A DNA stretch of 23,715 nucleotides, taken from IMG/VR virus record IMGVR_UViG_3300007542_000183, positions 1 through 23,715 of that record; one strand, written 5' to 3'. A program made the position numbers and the translations under genes. Under the pieces are notes generated by a model. It had not been told where the DNA came from, did not search any database, and saw only the letters and a program-made list of their open reading frames with translations. Origin of the DNA: a virus. Position 1 is the first letter of the stretch; every line of letters begins with the position of its first letter. Shown in pieces: positions 15,211 to 23,045 of the stretch.

Positions 15211-15882
15211 ATGGCAGTAGCACCATTAAATAAATTTATAACTGTAGCAGTACCGGTTGCACCTGGAATTAATACTGTATATACAACTCCTGTTGGTGTA
15301 AGTGCTATTGTATTATATGCCGGAGTTTCAAATGTTGGTTTAGGAACGACTACTTCATATCCAACAGTAACGTTTACGCACCAAAGAAAATCCACGGGAA
15401 CAAGAACATTTGGTAATACCAGAGATACGAGAATTGTAAAAGATATTGAGGTGCTACCGAATGATACATTGTTTCTTATTGATGGAAGATTAGTCTTAGA
15501 AAGAACTGCTGCTGTATCGGATTCATTGACTATTATTAGTGATCAGCATGGTGTCAGAGATATTCAGGGTGTTGAATATCATGCTCCTAATGGGGTAACT
15601 ACTGTAACTACCACAACTCCTCATGGATTCCAAGTTGGTGATGAGATTACTATGGCAGATATTCAATTCACTTGTACGGGAGATGGATACGGAATAACCA
15701 CAACGTTTTTCCCCTCACCACAGAGAAGTTTTACTGTAGATGTATCAGATACTCCAACAACTTTTGAAGTAAATTCTGGTAAGAGTGTTGGCATTGCTCA
15801 CAATCATGTTAGTGGAACAGGAAAAGTAGCACCCTTAAGATTGGAATTAACCCTCAGTATTCTTGAAAATAGTCTTGCATAA
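15211..15882 (+). CDS. Virion structural protein, probable fibre-associated beta protein
   Basis: The 223-aa product is beta-rich and I cannot give it a T4 name. The first half (to about 112) has alternating strands and Gly turns (VSAIVLYAGVSNVGLGTTTS, LPNDTLFLIDGRLVLE). The second half carries the motif TTTTPHGFQVGDEITMADIQ, then FTCTGDGYG...FFPSPQRSFTV and GIAHNHVSGTGK; this 'TPHGl..Gd.v.l....FtC.....t..yPs' block is frequent in cyanophage fibre and structural proteins. It is one base after the 1020-aa gene and two bases before the long fibre gene, so it probably works as an adaptor or short fibre linked to them (inference). Confidence 0.6.
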   Translation: MAVAPLNKFITVAVPVAPGINTVYTTPVGVSAIVLYAGVSNVGLGTTTSYPTVTFTHQRKSTGTRTFGNTRDTRIVKDIEVLPNDTLFLIDGRLVLERTAAVSDSLTIISDQHGVRDIQGVEYHAPNGVTTVTTTTPHGFQVGDEITMADIQFTCTGDGYGITTTFFPSPQRSFTVDVSDTPTTFEVNSGKSVGIAHNHVSGTGKVAPLRLELTLSILENSLA

Positions 15883-15884
15883 CA

Positions 15885-18800
15885 ATGGCAAAATATTTAA
15901 GCGGAAGAGTAAAAAGAAAAGAACAATCCAAAGTAGCAATTTCTACGGATCGCTACCGTTATCTTGGACTTAATGAAACTGAACCAAATTTAGGTGATCC
16001 TCTTTCCGGGACATTTCAAGACACTCCACCTGCTGGTACAAGATATCAAATAGTTTCCGTTGAAGGATATCCTGGAGAAAGATATTGGATTCCTGTTGAG
16101 GGTGGAATCATTCCAGGATCTATTACTGTCTATGATGAATCTACTAAACTTGTTGGTAATATTAGTAGTATAACTCAACTCAATTTTATTGGTGCTGCTA
16201 TAACTGCAACATCAGATTCATTTAAAGAAACAACATTAACTTTAAGTGGCAATCATAGTTTTTCTGTTGGTTTAGGTATTACACAGGGTAACAATAATGT
16301 TACTGGTTTTGTAAAATATTCTACAACAACAGTTGGATATGTTACTGTCACTAATGTTGAGGGATCGTTTGCTCAAAATGCAAGTGATGAAATTTATGAG
16401 GATGGAGTAACCACTGGATTAACCGTAGATTCTTTATCTTCGATTATTGAGACTGGAGTTAAAGCAGACATAACTGTTTCTCCACAATTCTTTTCTGAAA
16501 ATAAAGAATTAATATTTAATGATAATGGGGAATTTAATGGTGCTAGTGTTTATTGGGATAAGTCTAATACACGATTAGGTATTAATAGTAGTGATCCTGC
16601 ACATACTTTAGATGTTACAGGAGATATTGATGTAAGTGGTAGCATTAAAGTTGGAGCAACTATCTATGATAGTGATGGTGATCCAGGAACTGACGGGCAA
16701 ATTCTTGCGAAGGGAGCAGGAAATCCTGGGACAATAGATTGGGTTCGTTTGGAATCTATTATTACTGGTGCTGGTGGAACAATTGGTAATATTCAGTTTC
16801 ATGGCACTACTGGATTGGTTCAGGGTGATAATGAATTAAATTTCAATCCTTATAATGAGTTTATTGGTATTGGTACTAATGATCCGGCACAGAAGTTTCA
16901 AGTTGGAGTAGATGGAAAAAGATATACAACAAAGAAATTAACTTTAGATAGTGCTATAGGTGATAATTATAGTGCAGGAGATTTAGTTCAATTGAGAACG
17001 GCAGCTTCTCCATTTGGACTGCAGGATATATTTGGAACTCTTGTATATGATGTGCCTTCTGCCGGAACAGCACTAACGGTTAGAAATAGTAATTACGAAA
17101 CAAAAGGAACTCAATGGAGTTCTTTTACTGGTAATGGGTATAGAATATACTTTAATAACACTCTTTTAGCTACTGGCAGGTATATAACTTCTGTTGCAAA
17201 TGATGCCACCATACCAGAAACTACCTACGAGGGAGATGATGTCTTTGTAGTTACTAGCACTGGTGATGTTGGTATTGGCACAGTAAATCCAAGGACAAAG
17301 AGAGATTCTACGACAGTTAATTTAGATGTTGTCGGTGATGTTTTATTTAAAGGTGATAATAACTATGATCTTCACTGGGACAAGAGTGCTTATAGTTTAA
17401 TACTTGATGATAATGCCAAGTTTGCTGCAGGCACTGACTCTGATTTAGAAATATATCATAATGGCACTACTGGATATATTGATAATAAGACTGGACATTT
17501 ATATATTAGAAATGCTGGGTCAAATATTAATTCAAACATTTATATTCAGGCAAGAAGTGGAGAAAATAGTATTATTTGTAACGATGATGCTGGCATAGAT
17601 CTTTATTATAATAATAGTAGAAAAGCATATACAGATATCAGTGGTTTTCGTATAGATGGTAGATTATATGTTGATCACAGCACATCAGAGTTTCATGGAG
17701 ATGTAAGATTTGATGGAAATACTGCTGGTCGTGATATTTACTTTGATGTGAGTGAAAACTCTTTATATGCTTATGATAATGCAGAATTTCGTGTAGGGAC
17801 AACTGCCGACCTACGAATTTACCATGATTCTACACTCACCAAAACATATGTTGGGTTAGATTCTAGTGGTGGTAAGACATTAGACTTCGTTTCTTTTGAT
17901 AATAATCTTGGCATAAGCACTGCCATGAGAGTGACACATGTTAATAGTGGAGATAATTATAATACTTATGTAAATCTATACTATAATGGAGTTGAAAAAT
18001 TAGAAGTAACGGAAAATGGTATTGATGTAACGGGTCATGTAGAAACCGATACATTAAATGTTTCTTCTGCATCAACTATTTCTAATATTAAGATTGGTGG
18101 TCTTGGTGGAAATCTTTCTAATACAATAGATACAACTTCTGGAAATTTAATTATTAATGCTCAAGGTGGTTCTAATACAATTGTTACTGATAGCGAACTG
18201 CAAATTAATAGTACTGAACCAACCACTGGTAATAATGATGGTGCTTTAATTGTTGCTGGTGGTGTTCATATCAGAAGTGATTTGATATTATGTAATGATC
18301 CTGATATCGTGGATACTATTGACCCCGTTAAAGTTGGTATTGCAACAAGAACTCCTGTTGATAGACTTCAAATAGGATCACGGAACGAATTTATACCAGT
18401 TGTAAATACAAATACTGGAGATCTTGCTGCTCCTGTTGGTGGTTTGGGTACCAATGAAATTACTGGAATCACAATATCTGGATCTGGTATTGTATTGGGA
18501 CAAGAAGTAAAATCTGGATTCCATACAGTTGGCACGAAGATTTCAAATATTGTTGGAAATACAATTATTGTTGATACTTATGCAACTAATACTGTAGCAC
18601 AAACTAATGTTCCTATTACTTTTGGTATAAGAAATGATAGTGCTGTTATTGCTATTGGACAAACCGGTTCTGTTGGAATAGGCACTACAAGTGCCGAAGC
18701 AAAATTAGATGTTCGTGGTAATTTACAAGTTACTGGAATTGCATCAGTCAGTGAAACTATAAAAGTTGGTGCGGCTGTAACGATTTCATCAAGTGGAGAT

Positions 18801-21800
18801 ACATTCATATCTGGTATCACATCTGTAGGCACTGGTGTGACCATTACTCCATCTAATGGAGGTATTGCCGTCACCGGAATTATAACAGCAACTGGTGGAT
18901 TTATTGGCACAGTTAATAGTAGTGATATTGTTGGTGATATAACAGCAACTAATATTAATGTTACCGAAGAAAGTACTGATGCCGAGTGTAATATAGTTTT
19001 TGTAACCGCATCTAATGGAATTCTTCCACCAAAAACTAATGCCAACTTAACTTATGATTCAAGTACTGGAAAATTGCAATCTGCTAGTTTTGAGGGTGAT
19101 GGATCTTTACTGACTGGTGTTATTGGTGTAGGCACTGGCGTTGAACTTCAATCAAATGGAACTTCGGTTGGAGCTGCAGCAACAATTAATTTTAGTGGAG
19201 GATTTAATGTATTACTTTCTACTTCAAGTGGTGTTGCGACAGTAACTCCAACAGCAACGGATAGAAGTGTTTTCTCTCATTATTCTGATTATGCAAGTCA
19301 TAGTGAAACATCAAATTATGCATACGGTATTGTAGGTATTGCAAACACTTCTTACAATGAAGTAGGAATACTTACTGCAAATTCATCTTCTGCAGATAGT
19401 TTTGGATGGTCAGTAGCAACCAGTGCTGATGGCAAGACTATTGTTGTTGGAGATCGCTTTGGTGATGGTAATGCAACAGATTCAGGCGCAGTTTATGTCT
19501 TTGATCGTGAAGGAAATACCTATAGTCAAGTAGGTGTCTTGACAGGTTCTTATTCTACCGATAATTATGATAATTTTGGACAAGCAGTAGCAACCAGTGC
19601 CGATGGTAAGACCATTGTTGTTGGTGCTTTTGATGATGAAACTTCTGGCACTACTGGTTATGGTCTTGTTTATGTTTATGATCGTGTTGGAAATGACTTT
19701 AATGAAGTAGCAATTTTAACTGGTTCTTATGCCACCGAATCTTTTGATTACTTTGGATGGTCAGTAGCAACCAGTGCCGATGGTAATACTATTATTGTTG
19801 GTGCTTATGGTGATGAAACTTCTGGCACTACTGGTCATGGTCTTGTTTATGTTTATGATCGTGTTGGAAATGACTTTAATGAAGTAGCAATTTTAACAGC
19901 ATCTGATCAAGGTGCAGGTGATTCTTTTGGACAGGATGTTGCATGTAGTGTTGATGGTAAGACTATTGTTGTTGGTGCTGGTGGTCATGACGATCTTTCG
20001 GGACATACATCTTCAGGCGCAGTTTATGTCTTTGATCGTGTTGGAGATGATTTTAATGAAGTAGGAATTTTAACAGCATTTGACAGTAATAATTACTACT
20101 TTTTTGGAAATGAAGTAGCAACTAGTGCTGATGGCAAAACTATTTTTGTTGGTAGAAGTTCTATTTCTGCTAATCAACCTGGTGCTGTTTATGTTTATGA
20201 TCGTGTTGAAAATGACTTTAATCAAGTAGGAATTTTAACAGGTTTTTATGCCGATGATGATGATCAATTTGGGATCTCTGTGGCATGTAGTGCCGATGGT
20301 AAGACGATTATTGTAGGAGCTCAAAGTGATGAGTATCCTGGTTCTGGCAATGGTTCTGGTCTCGTTTATGTTTTTAATCGTCAGGGAAACAACTTTAATG
20401 AAGTAGGAATTCTCACCGGATCTTATGCTTCTAATACTGGTGATTATTTTGGACATTCTGTAGCAACCAGTGCCGATGGTAAGACCATTATCGTTGGTGC
20501 TTACAATGATGAGATTAATAGTGAACAAGGTCTTGTTTATGTTTTCGATCAAAATGTAAATACAAAATCACTTTTAAGGACTATAGATGAAAAAAATATA
20601 ATTATAGAATCTAATTTAACAGTAACGGGTGATATTAAAGGAACTGCAGATAATGCCGATAGAAGTATTTTCTCTTCCTATTCCGATTATGCAAGTCATA
20701 GTGAAACATCAAATGGATCTTATAATCTTGTAGGTATTGGATCAACTTATATTGAAGTAGGTGCTATAGAACTTGATAATCCTAACTCTAACGATGAATT
20801 TGGACACACAGTAGCAACCAGTGCTGATGGTAAGACCATTATCGTTGGTGCTCCCGATCATGATACTAATTCATTATCAAATGTAGGTGCAGTTTATGTC
20901 TTTGATCGTGAAGGAAATACTTATAGTCAAGTAGGTTTCTTTACTGGTTCTTATGCTACCAGTAGCAGCGATTATTTTGGACAAGAAATTGCATGTAGTG
21001 CCGATGGTAAAACCATAGTTGTTGGCAACCAATATAGTGAATTACCAGGATCGGAGTCGAATAGTGGACTTGTTTATGTCTTTGATCGTGTTGGAAATGA
21101 TTTTAATGAAGTCGGTATCTTAACCGGTTCTTATGCTTCTCAAAATAGTGATAATTTTGGATCGTCAGTAGCAACCAGTGCCGATGGTAAGACTATTGTT
21201 GTTGGTGCTCTTCTGGATGAGAAGGGTGTTGATAGTGTTGATGGCGGAGGTGTAGTTTATGTCTTTGATCGTGTTGGAAATGATTTTAATGAAGTAGGTA
21301 TTCTAACAGTATCAAGTGGTGCATTTGTTTTTGATTATTTTGGATATTCTGTAGCAACCAGTGCCGATGGTAAGACTATTGCTGTTGGTGCGTATGGTGA
21401 TGAAAGTGGCGTAACAGTAACTGATGTAGGTGCAATTTATGTCTTTGATCGTGTTGGAAATGATTTTAATCAAGTAGGTATTCTAACAGCATCTTACGAT
21501 ACCGTGCGCTATGACTTTGGACGCGAAGTAGCAATCAGTGCCGATGGTAAGACTATTATTGGTAGTGCTTATTATGAGTCTGGGACCGGTGATCCTACTA
21601 AAGGCACTGTTCATGTCTTTGATCGTGTTGGAAATGATTTTAATGAAGTAGGTATTCTAACAGCAGGAACTGAATATGCTGATAATCATGATTATTTTGG
21701 ATGGTCAGTTGCATGTAGTGCCGATGGTAAGACTATTTTTGTTGGTGCTCCCAATGATGAATATTCATCTACTTTTACTACTGGCATTGTTCATGTTTTT

Positions 21801-22415
21801 AATCGTCAGGGAAATAACTTTAATAAAGTAGGTATTATAACCGGTTCTTATGCTACTAATCTTGCTGATAAATTTGGATACGCAGTGGCATGTAGTGCAG
21901 ATGGTAAGTCTGTTATTGCTTCTGCTCTCAATGATGAGATTGGAGGTACTAGTGCTGCCGGTGTCGTTTATGTCTTCGATCAAACAACAGTTGCCAGAGA
22001 TGCAATTACGGCAACAGATACTGGTGTTTTAATTACCGGAGATCTCAATGTAACTGGTGATATTACTGCATTCTATACTTCTGATGAAAGATTAAAGGAT
22101 AATATCACTCCAATTGATGATCCTTTGGCAAAGGTAATATCAATTAGTGGTAACACATTCGATTGGAATCAAAATTCCAATAAGTCTGGTCATGATGTTG
22201 GTGTTATTGCACAAGAAATAAAAGAAATTCTGCCAGAAGCTGTTACTGAAAGAGATAATGGGTATCTTGCGGTTGATTATTATAAAGTAATTCCTCTCCT
22301 AATTGAGGCAATCAAGGAACTTTCTGAAGATAGAAATATCATAACTTCTAAAAACGGAGTTAAGTATCGTTTCGTTGTTGACGATGATGGAAACCTATCA
22401 ACTGAGAAGGTCTAG
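15885..22415 (+). CDS. Giant tail fibre with two FG-GAP-type beta-propellers and S74 chaperone domain
   Basis: The 2176-aa fibre is likely the main receptor-binding appendage. Order: basic N-terminal adaptor (MAKYLSGRVKRKEQ, about 1-120); fibre shaft repeats such as TRLGINSSDPAHTLDVTGDI (near 225), IGIGTNDPAQKFQV (near 325) and VGIGTTSAEAKLDVRG (near 930); a block of DLEIYHNGTTGYI-type repeats (about 480-700); two propellers of seven blades each at about 1160-1557 and 1625-2033, each blade reading FG.sVA.SADGKTI.VGA...G.VYVFDR.GN.FNEVGILT; then the intramolecular chaperone of endosialidase (S74) from about 2063: TSDERLKDNITPID, GVIAQEIKEILPEAV and YYKVIPLLIEAIKEL. S74 domains trimerise the fibre and usually cut themselves off before the Ser of SD (here S2066). 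The start ATG is two bases after the preceding stop. Confidence 0.88.
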   Translation: MAKYLSGRVKRKEQSKVAISTDRYRYLGLNETEPNLGDPLSGTFQDTPPAGTRYQIVSVEGYPGERYWIPVEGGIIPGSITVYDESTKLVGNISSITQLNFIGAAITATSDSFKETTLTLSGNHSFSVGLGITQGNNNVTGFVKYSTTTVGYVTVTNVEGSFAQNASDEIYEDGVTTGLTVDSLSSIIETGVKADITVSPQFFSENKELIFNDNGEFNGASVYWDKSNTRLGINSSDPAHTLDVTGDIDVSGSIKVGATIYDSDGDPGTDGQILAKGAGNPGTIDWVRLESIITGAGGTIGNIQFHGTTGLVQGDNELNFNPYNEFIGIGTNDPAQKFQVGVDGKRYTTKKLTLDSAIGDNYSAGDLVQLRTAASPFGLQDIFGTLVYDVPSAGTALTVRNSNYETKGTQWSSFTGNGYRIYFNNTLLATGRYITSVANDATIPETTYEGDDVFVVTSTGDVGIGTVNPRTKRDSTTVNLDVVGDVLFKGDNNYDLHWDKSAYSLILDDNAKFAAGTDSDLEIYHNGTTGYIDNKTGHLYIRNAGSNINSNIYIQARSGENSIICNDDAGIDLYYNNSRKAYTDISGFRIDGRLYVDHSTSEFHGDVRFDGNTAGRDIYFDVSENSLYAYDNAEFRVGTTADLRIYHDSTLTKTYVGLDSSGGKTLDFVSFDNNLGISTAMRVTHVNSGDNYNTYVNLYYNGVEKLEVTENGIDVTGHVETDTLNVSSASTISNIKIGGLGGNLSNTIDTTSGNLIINAQGGSNTIVTDSELQINSTEPTTGNNDGALIVAGGVHIRSDLILCNDPDIVDTIDPVKVGIATRTPVDRLQIGSRNEFIPVVNTNTGDLAAPVGGLGTNEITGITISGSGIVLGQEVKSGFHTVGTKISNIVGNTIIVDTYATNTVAQTNVPITFGIRNDSAVIAIGQTGSVGIGTTSAEAKLDVRGNLQVTGIASVSETIKVGAAVTISSSGDTFISGITSVGTGVTITPSNGGIAVTGIITATGGFIGTVNSSDIVGDITATNINVTEESTDAECNIVFVTASNGILPPKTNANLTYDSSTGKLQSASFEGDGSLLTGVIGVGTGVELQSNGTSVGAAATINFSGGFNVLLSTSSGVATVTPTATDRSVFSHYSDYASHSETSNYAYGIVGIANTSYNEVGILTANSSSADSFGWSVATSADGKTIVVGDRFGDGNATDSGAVYVFDREGNTYSQVGVLTGSYSTDNYDNFGQAVATSADGKTIVVGAFDDETSGTTGYGLVYVYDRVGNDFNEVAILTGSYATESFDYFGWSVATSADGNTIIVGAYGDETSGTTGHGLVYVYDRVGNDFNEVAILTASDQGAGDSFGQDVACSVDGKTIVVGAGGHDDLSGHTSSGAVYVFDRVGDDFNEVGILTAFDSNNYYFFGNEVATSADGKTIFVGRSSISANQPGAVYVYDRVENDFNQVGILTGFYADDDDQFGISVACSADGKTIIVGAQSDEYPGSGNGSGLVYVFNRQGNNFNEVGILTGSYASNTGDYFGHSVATSADGKTIIVGAYNDEINSEQGLVYVFDQNVNTKSLLRTIDEKNIIIESNLTVTGDIKGTADNADRSIFSSYSDYASHSETSNGSYNLVGIGSTYIEVGAIELDNPNSNDEFGHTVATSADGKTIIVGAPDHDTNSLSNVGAVYVFDREGNTYSQVGFFTGSYATSSSDYFGQEIACSADGKTIVVGNQYSELPGSESNSGLVYVFDRVGNDFNEVGILTGSYASQNSDNFGSSVATSADGKTIVVGALLDEKGVDSVDGGGVVYVFDRVGNDFNEVGILTVSSGAFVFDYFGYSVATSADGKTIAVGAYGDESGVTVTDVGAIYVFDRVGNDFNQVGILTASYDTVRYDFGREVAISADGKTIIGSAYYESGTGDPTKGTVHVFDRVGNDFNEVGILTAGTEYADNHDYFGWSVACSADGKTIFVGAPNDEYSSTFTTGIVHVFNRQGNNFNKVGIITGSYATNLADKFGYAVACSADGKSVIASALNDEIGGTSAAGVVYVFDQTTVARDAITATDTGVLITGDLNVTGDITAFYTSDERLKDNITPIDDPLAKVISISGNTFDWNQNSNKSGHDVGVIAQEIKEILPEAVTERDNGYLAVDYYKVIPLLIEAIKELSEDRNIITSKNGVKYRFVVDDDGNLSTEKV
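19350..21985 (+). repeat. Fourteen ~180-bp repeats forming two seven-blade propellers
   Basis: Two arrays of seven units each (about 19350-20555 and 20750-21985) repeat at 165-190 bp intervals. Each unit contains near-identical DNA such as GTAGCAACCAGTGCCGATGG and GATCGTGTTGGAAATGA. Each array is introduced by the same 30-bp sequence (19287-19316 and 20685-20714, identical), which encodes DYASHSETSN. The highest local identity is the 86-bp pair 19635-19720 and 19812-19897 with one mismatch. Confidence 0.9.
19635..19897 (+). repeat. 86-bp direct repeat pair in blades 2 and 3
   Basis: Bases 19635-19720 and 19812-19897 are identical except for one position (GGTTATGG versus GGTCATGG). The 177-bp offset equals one propeller blade (59 residues), so this is a recent blade duplication or gene-conversion tract. 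Confidence 0.88.
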
Positions 22416-22442
22416 GACACTCACCCGACTGGCACACACCCC

Positions 22443-22471
22443 TTGACCACCCGGTCCAGATGCCCTATAAT
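22443..22471 (+). promoter_or_regulatory. Sigma70-type promoter for the 64-aa gene
   Basis: TTGACC (22443-22448) and a perfect TATAAT (22466-22471) are separated by 17 bp. The ATG of the small gene lies 23 bp after the -10 box. This marks the switch from late-motif to host-sigma promoters after the fibre gene. Confidence 0.85.
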
Positions 22472-22494
22472 ATGGGGGTAATCAACGGAACAGC

Positions 22495-22689
22495 ATGAAC
22501 GAGTACGTCAAAGGCATTGTGATCGACATTTGCTCTCGCTCTTTCCTTCTGCTCAGCAGCGAAGGAGATGAGAAGTTCGTAGAGTGCGATACTGTCGATC
22601 AATTTATGAATGTCCTCGAAGTTGTAACTGCCAATTTGGAAGAAGATCAGATCGAATATGCAGACCTTGCAATTTGCCAAAAGGTGTGA
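22495..22689 (+). CDS. Small acidic protein of unknown function
   Basis: The 64-aa protein (MNEYVKGIVIDICSRSFLLL...) is acidic in its second half and has no membrane segment or known motif that I recognise. Its composition suggests a small alpha/beta fold: two beta-strands (YVKGIVIDI, SFLLLSSEG), then a helix (VDQFMNVLEVV) and a final strand. It is expressed from its own consensus promoter (22443-22471). The coding sequence uses C/G-ending codons more than the fibre gene. Its 3' end carries the promoter of the next gene. Proteins of this kind are common in early regions of cyanomyoviruses, often as host-takeover factors, but no function can be assigned. Confidence 0.75.
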   Translation: MNEYVKGIVIDICSRSFLLLSSEGDEKFVECDTVDQFMNVLEVVTANLEEDQIEYADLAICQKV

Positions 22690-22695
22690 TATACT
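22667..22695 (+). promoter_or_regulatory. Extended -10 promoter for the Phd-like gene
   Basis: TTGCAA (22667-22672), 17-bp spacer, and TATACT (22690-22695) preceded by TGA give an extended -10 element. The promoter overlaps the end of the 64-aa gene. The predicted start of transcription falls about 13 bp before the ATG at 22716. Confidence 0.7.
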
Positions 22696-22715
22696 TAACC
22701 TAAATAAACTCAACG

Positions 22716-22883
22716 ATGAAAATCTACACTGTGGATCACTGGCAAGAACATTGGGACGAACTGATCTCCAGAGTTGAAGGTGGAGAGCAAATAGGGATCT
22801 CAAACGGAGATAACATAGCAGTCATGATACCAGCAGACGACGAACTTATACGAATATACACAGAACATAACGAAGGGTCTTGA
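22716..22883 (+). CDS. Phd/YefM-like antitoxin-type small protein
   Basis: The 55-aa product (ATG 22716, TGA 22881-22883) reads MKIYTVDHWQEHWDELISRV then EGGEQIGISNGDNIAVMIPA and DDELIRIY. This follows the Phd/YefM N-terminal DNA-binding domain: 'm..isv.e.r.n...ll..V..ge.v.It..g.p.avlvp..e...l'. Family members bind operator DNA as dimers and neutralise a toxin through a C-terminal tail. Here the tail is very short (TEHNEGS) and no toxin gene is adjacent. It may instead act as a stand-alone regulator or counter a host toxin (inference). It has its own extended -10 promoter, and the tRNA promoter starts inside its last codons. Confidence 0.72.
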   Translation: MKIYTVDHWQEHWDELISRVEGGEQIGISNGDNIAVMIPADDELIRIYTEHNEGS

Positions 22884-22909
22884 CAACAGCATCTCAGGTC
22901 TGCTATAAT
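22880..22909 (+). promoter_or_regulatory. Sigma70-type promoter for tRNA-Ile
   Basis: Perfect TTGACA (22880-22885) and perfect TATAAT (22904-22909) with an 18-bp spacer. The -35 box overlaps the stop codon of the Phd-like gene. The tRNA begins 15 bp after the -10 box. Confidence 0.88.
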
Positions 22910-22924
22910 TGACCTGAACCCAAT

Positions 22925-22996
22925 GGGAATATAGCTTAATGGTTAGAGCGGCCTGCTTATAACGGGTTAGTCTGGGTTCAACTCCCAGTATTCCTA
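22925..22996 (+). tRNA. tRNA-Ile (anticodon UAU)
   Basis: Cloverleaf: acceptor GGGAATA (22925-22931) with TATTCCT (22989-22995), discriminator A 22996; D arm GCTT/GAGC; anticodon stem GCCTG/CGGGT with loop CTTATAA, so the anticodon is TAT (22958-22960) and reads AUA; four-base variable loop; T arm CTGGG/CCCAG with loop TTCAACT. The first acceptor pair is G-U. No CCA is encoded. AUA is common in the AT-rich late genes, which fits a codon-supply role. Confidence 0.9.
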
Positions 22997-23012
22997 TTAA
23001 CTCATAACTTTT

Positions 23013-23019
23013 CTAAATA
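23013..23019 (+). promoter_or_regulatory. Possible late promoter (CTAAATA) before the HNH gene
   Basis: TTCTAAATAGTTA (23011-23023) is the same 13-mer as the minus-strand box before gp48. It lies in the loop of a small inverted repeat, ATAACT (23004-23009) with AGTTAT (23019-23024), 26 bp from the ATG. The tRNA-Ile promoter could also read through into this gene. Confidence 0.4.
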
Positions 23020-23045
23020 GTTATGTAAATATTCATAACACCATT

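Noticed and set aside
18578-19045. Open frame of 155 codons on the minus strand inside the fibre gene
   Set aside because: Shadow of repetitive Gly/Thr/Val coding sequence on the plus strand; Val/Pro/Ile-rich low-complexity translation, no ribosome-binding site or promoter.
19350-21985. Regularly spaced repeats resembling a CRISPR array
   Set aside because: Unit length of about 180 bp, in-frame coding through every unit and protein-level blade periodicity show they are propeller repeats.
22445-22456. Small hairpin GACC/GGTC after the fibre gene as terminator
   Set aside because: Only four pairs and no T-run; it overlaps the -35 box of a promoter.
22700-22706. CTAAATA late-type box before the Phd-like gene
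   Set aside because: It is only 9 bp from the ATG and would leave almost no leader; the extended -10 promoter at 22667-22695 explains expression better.
22465-22803. Minus-strand open frame of 112 codons opposite the 64-aa and Phd-like genes
   Set aside because: It would run antisense through two promoters and two well-supported small genes; no start signal.
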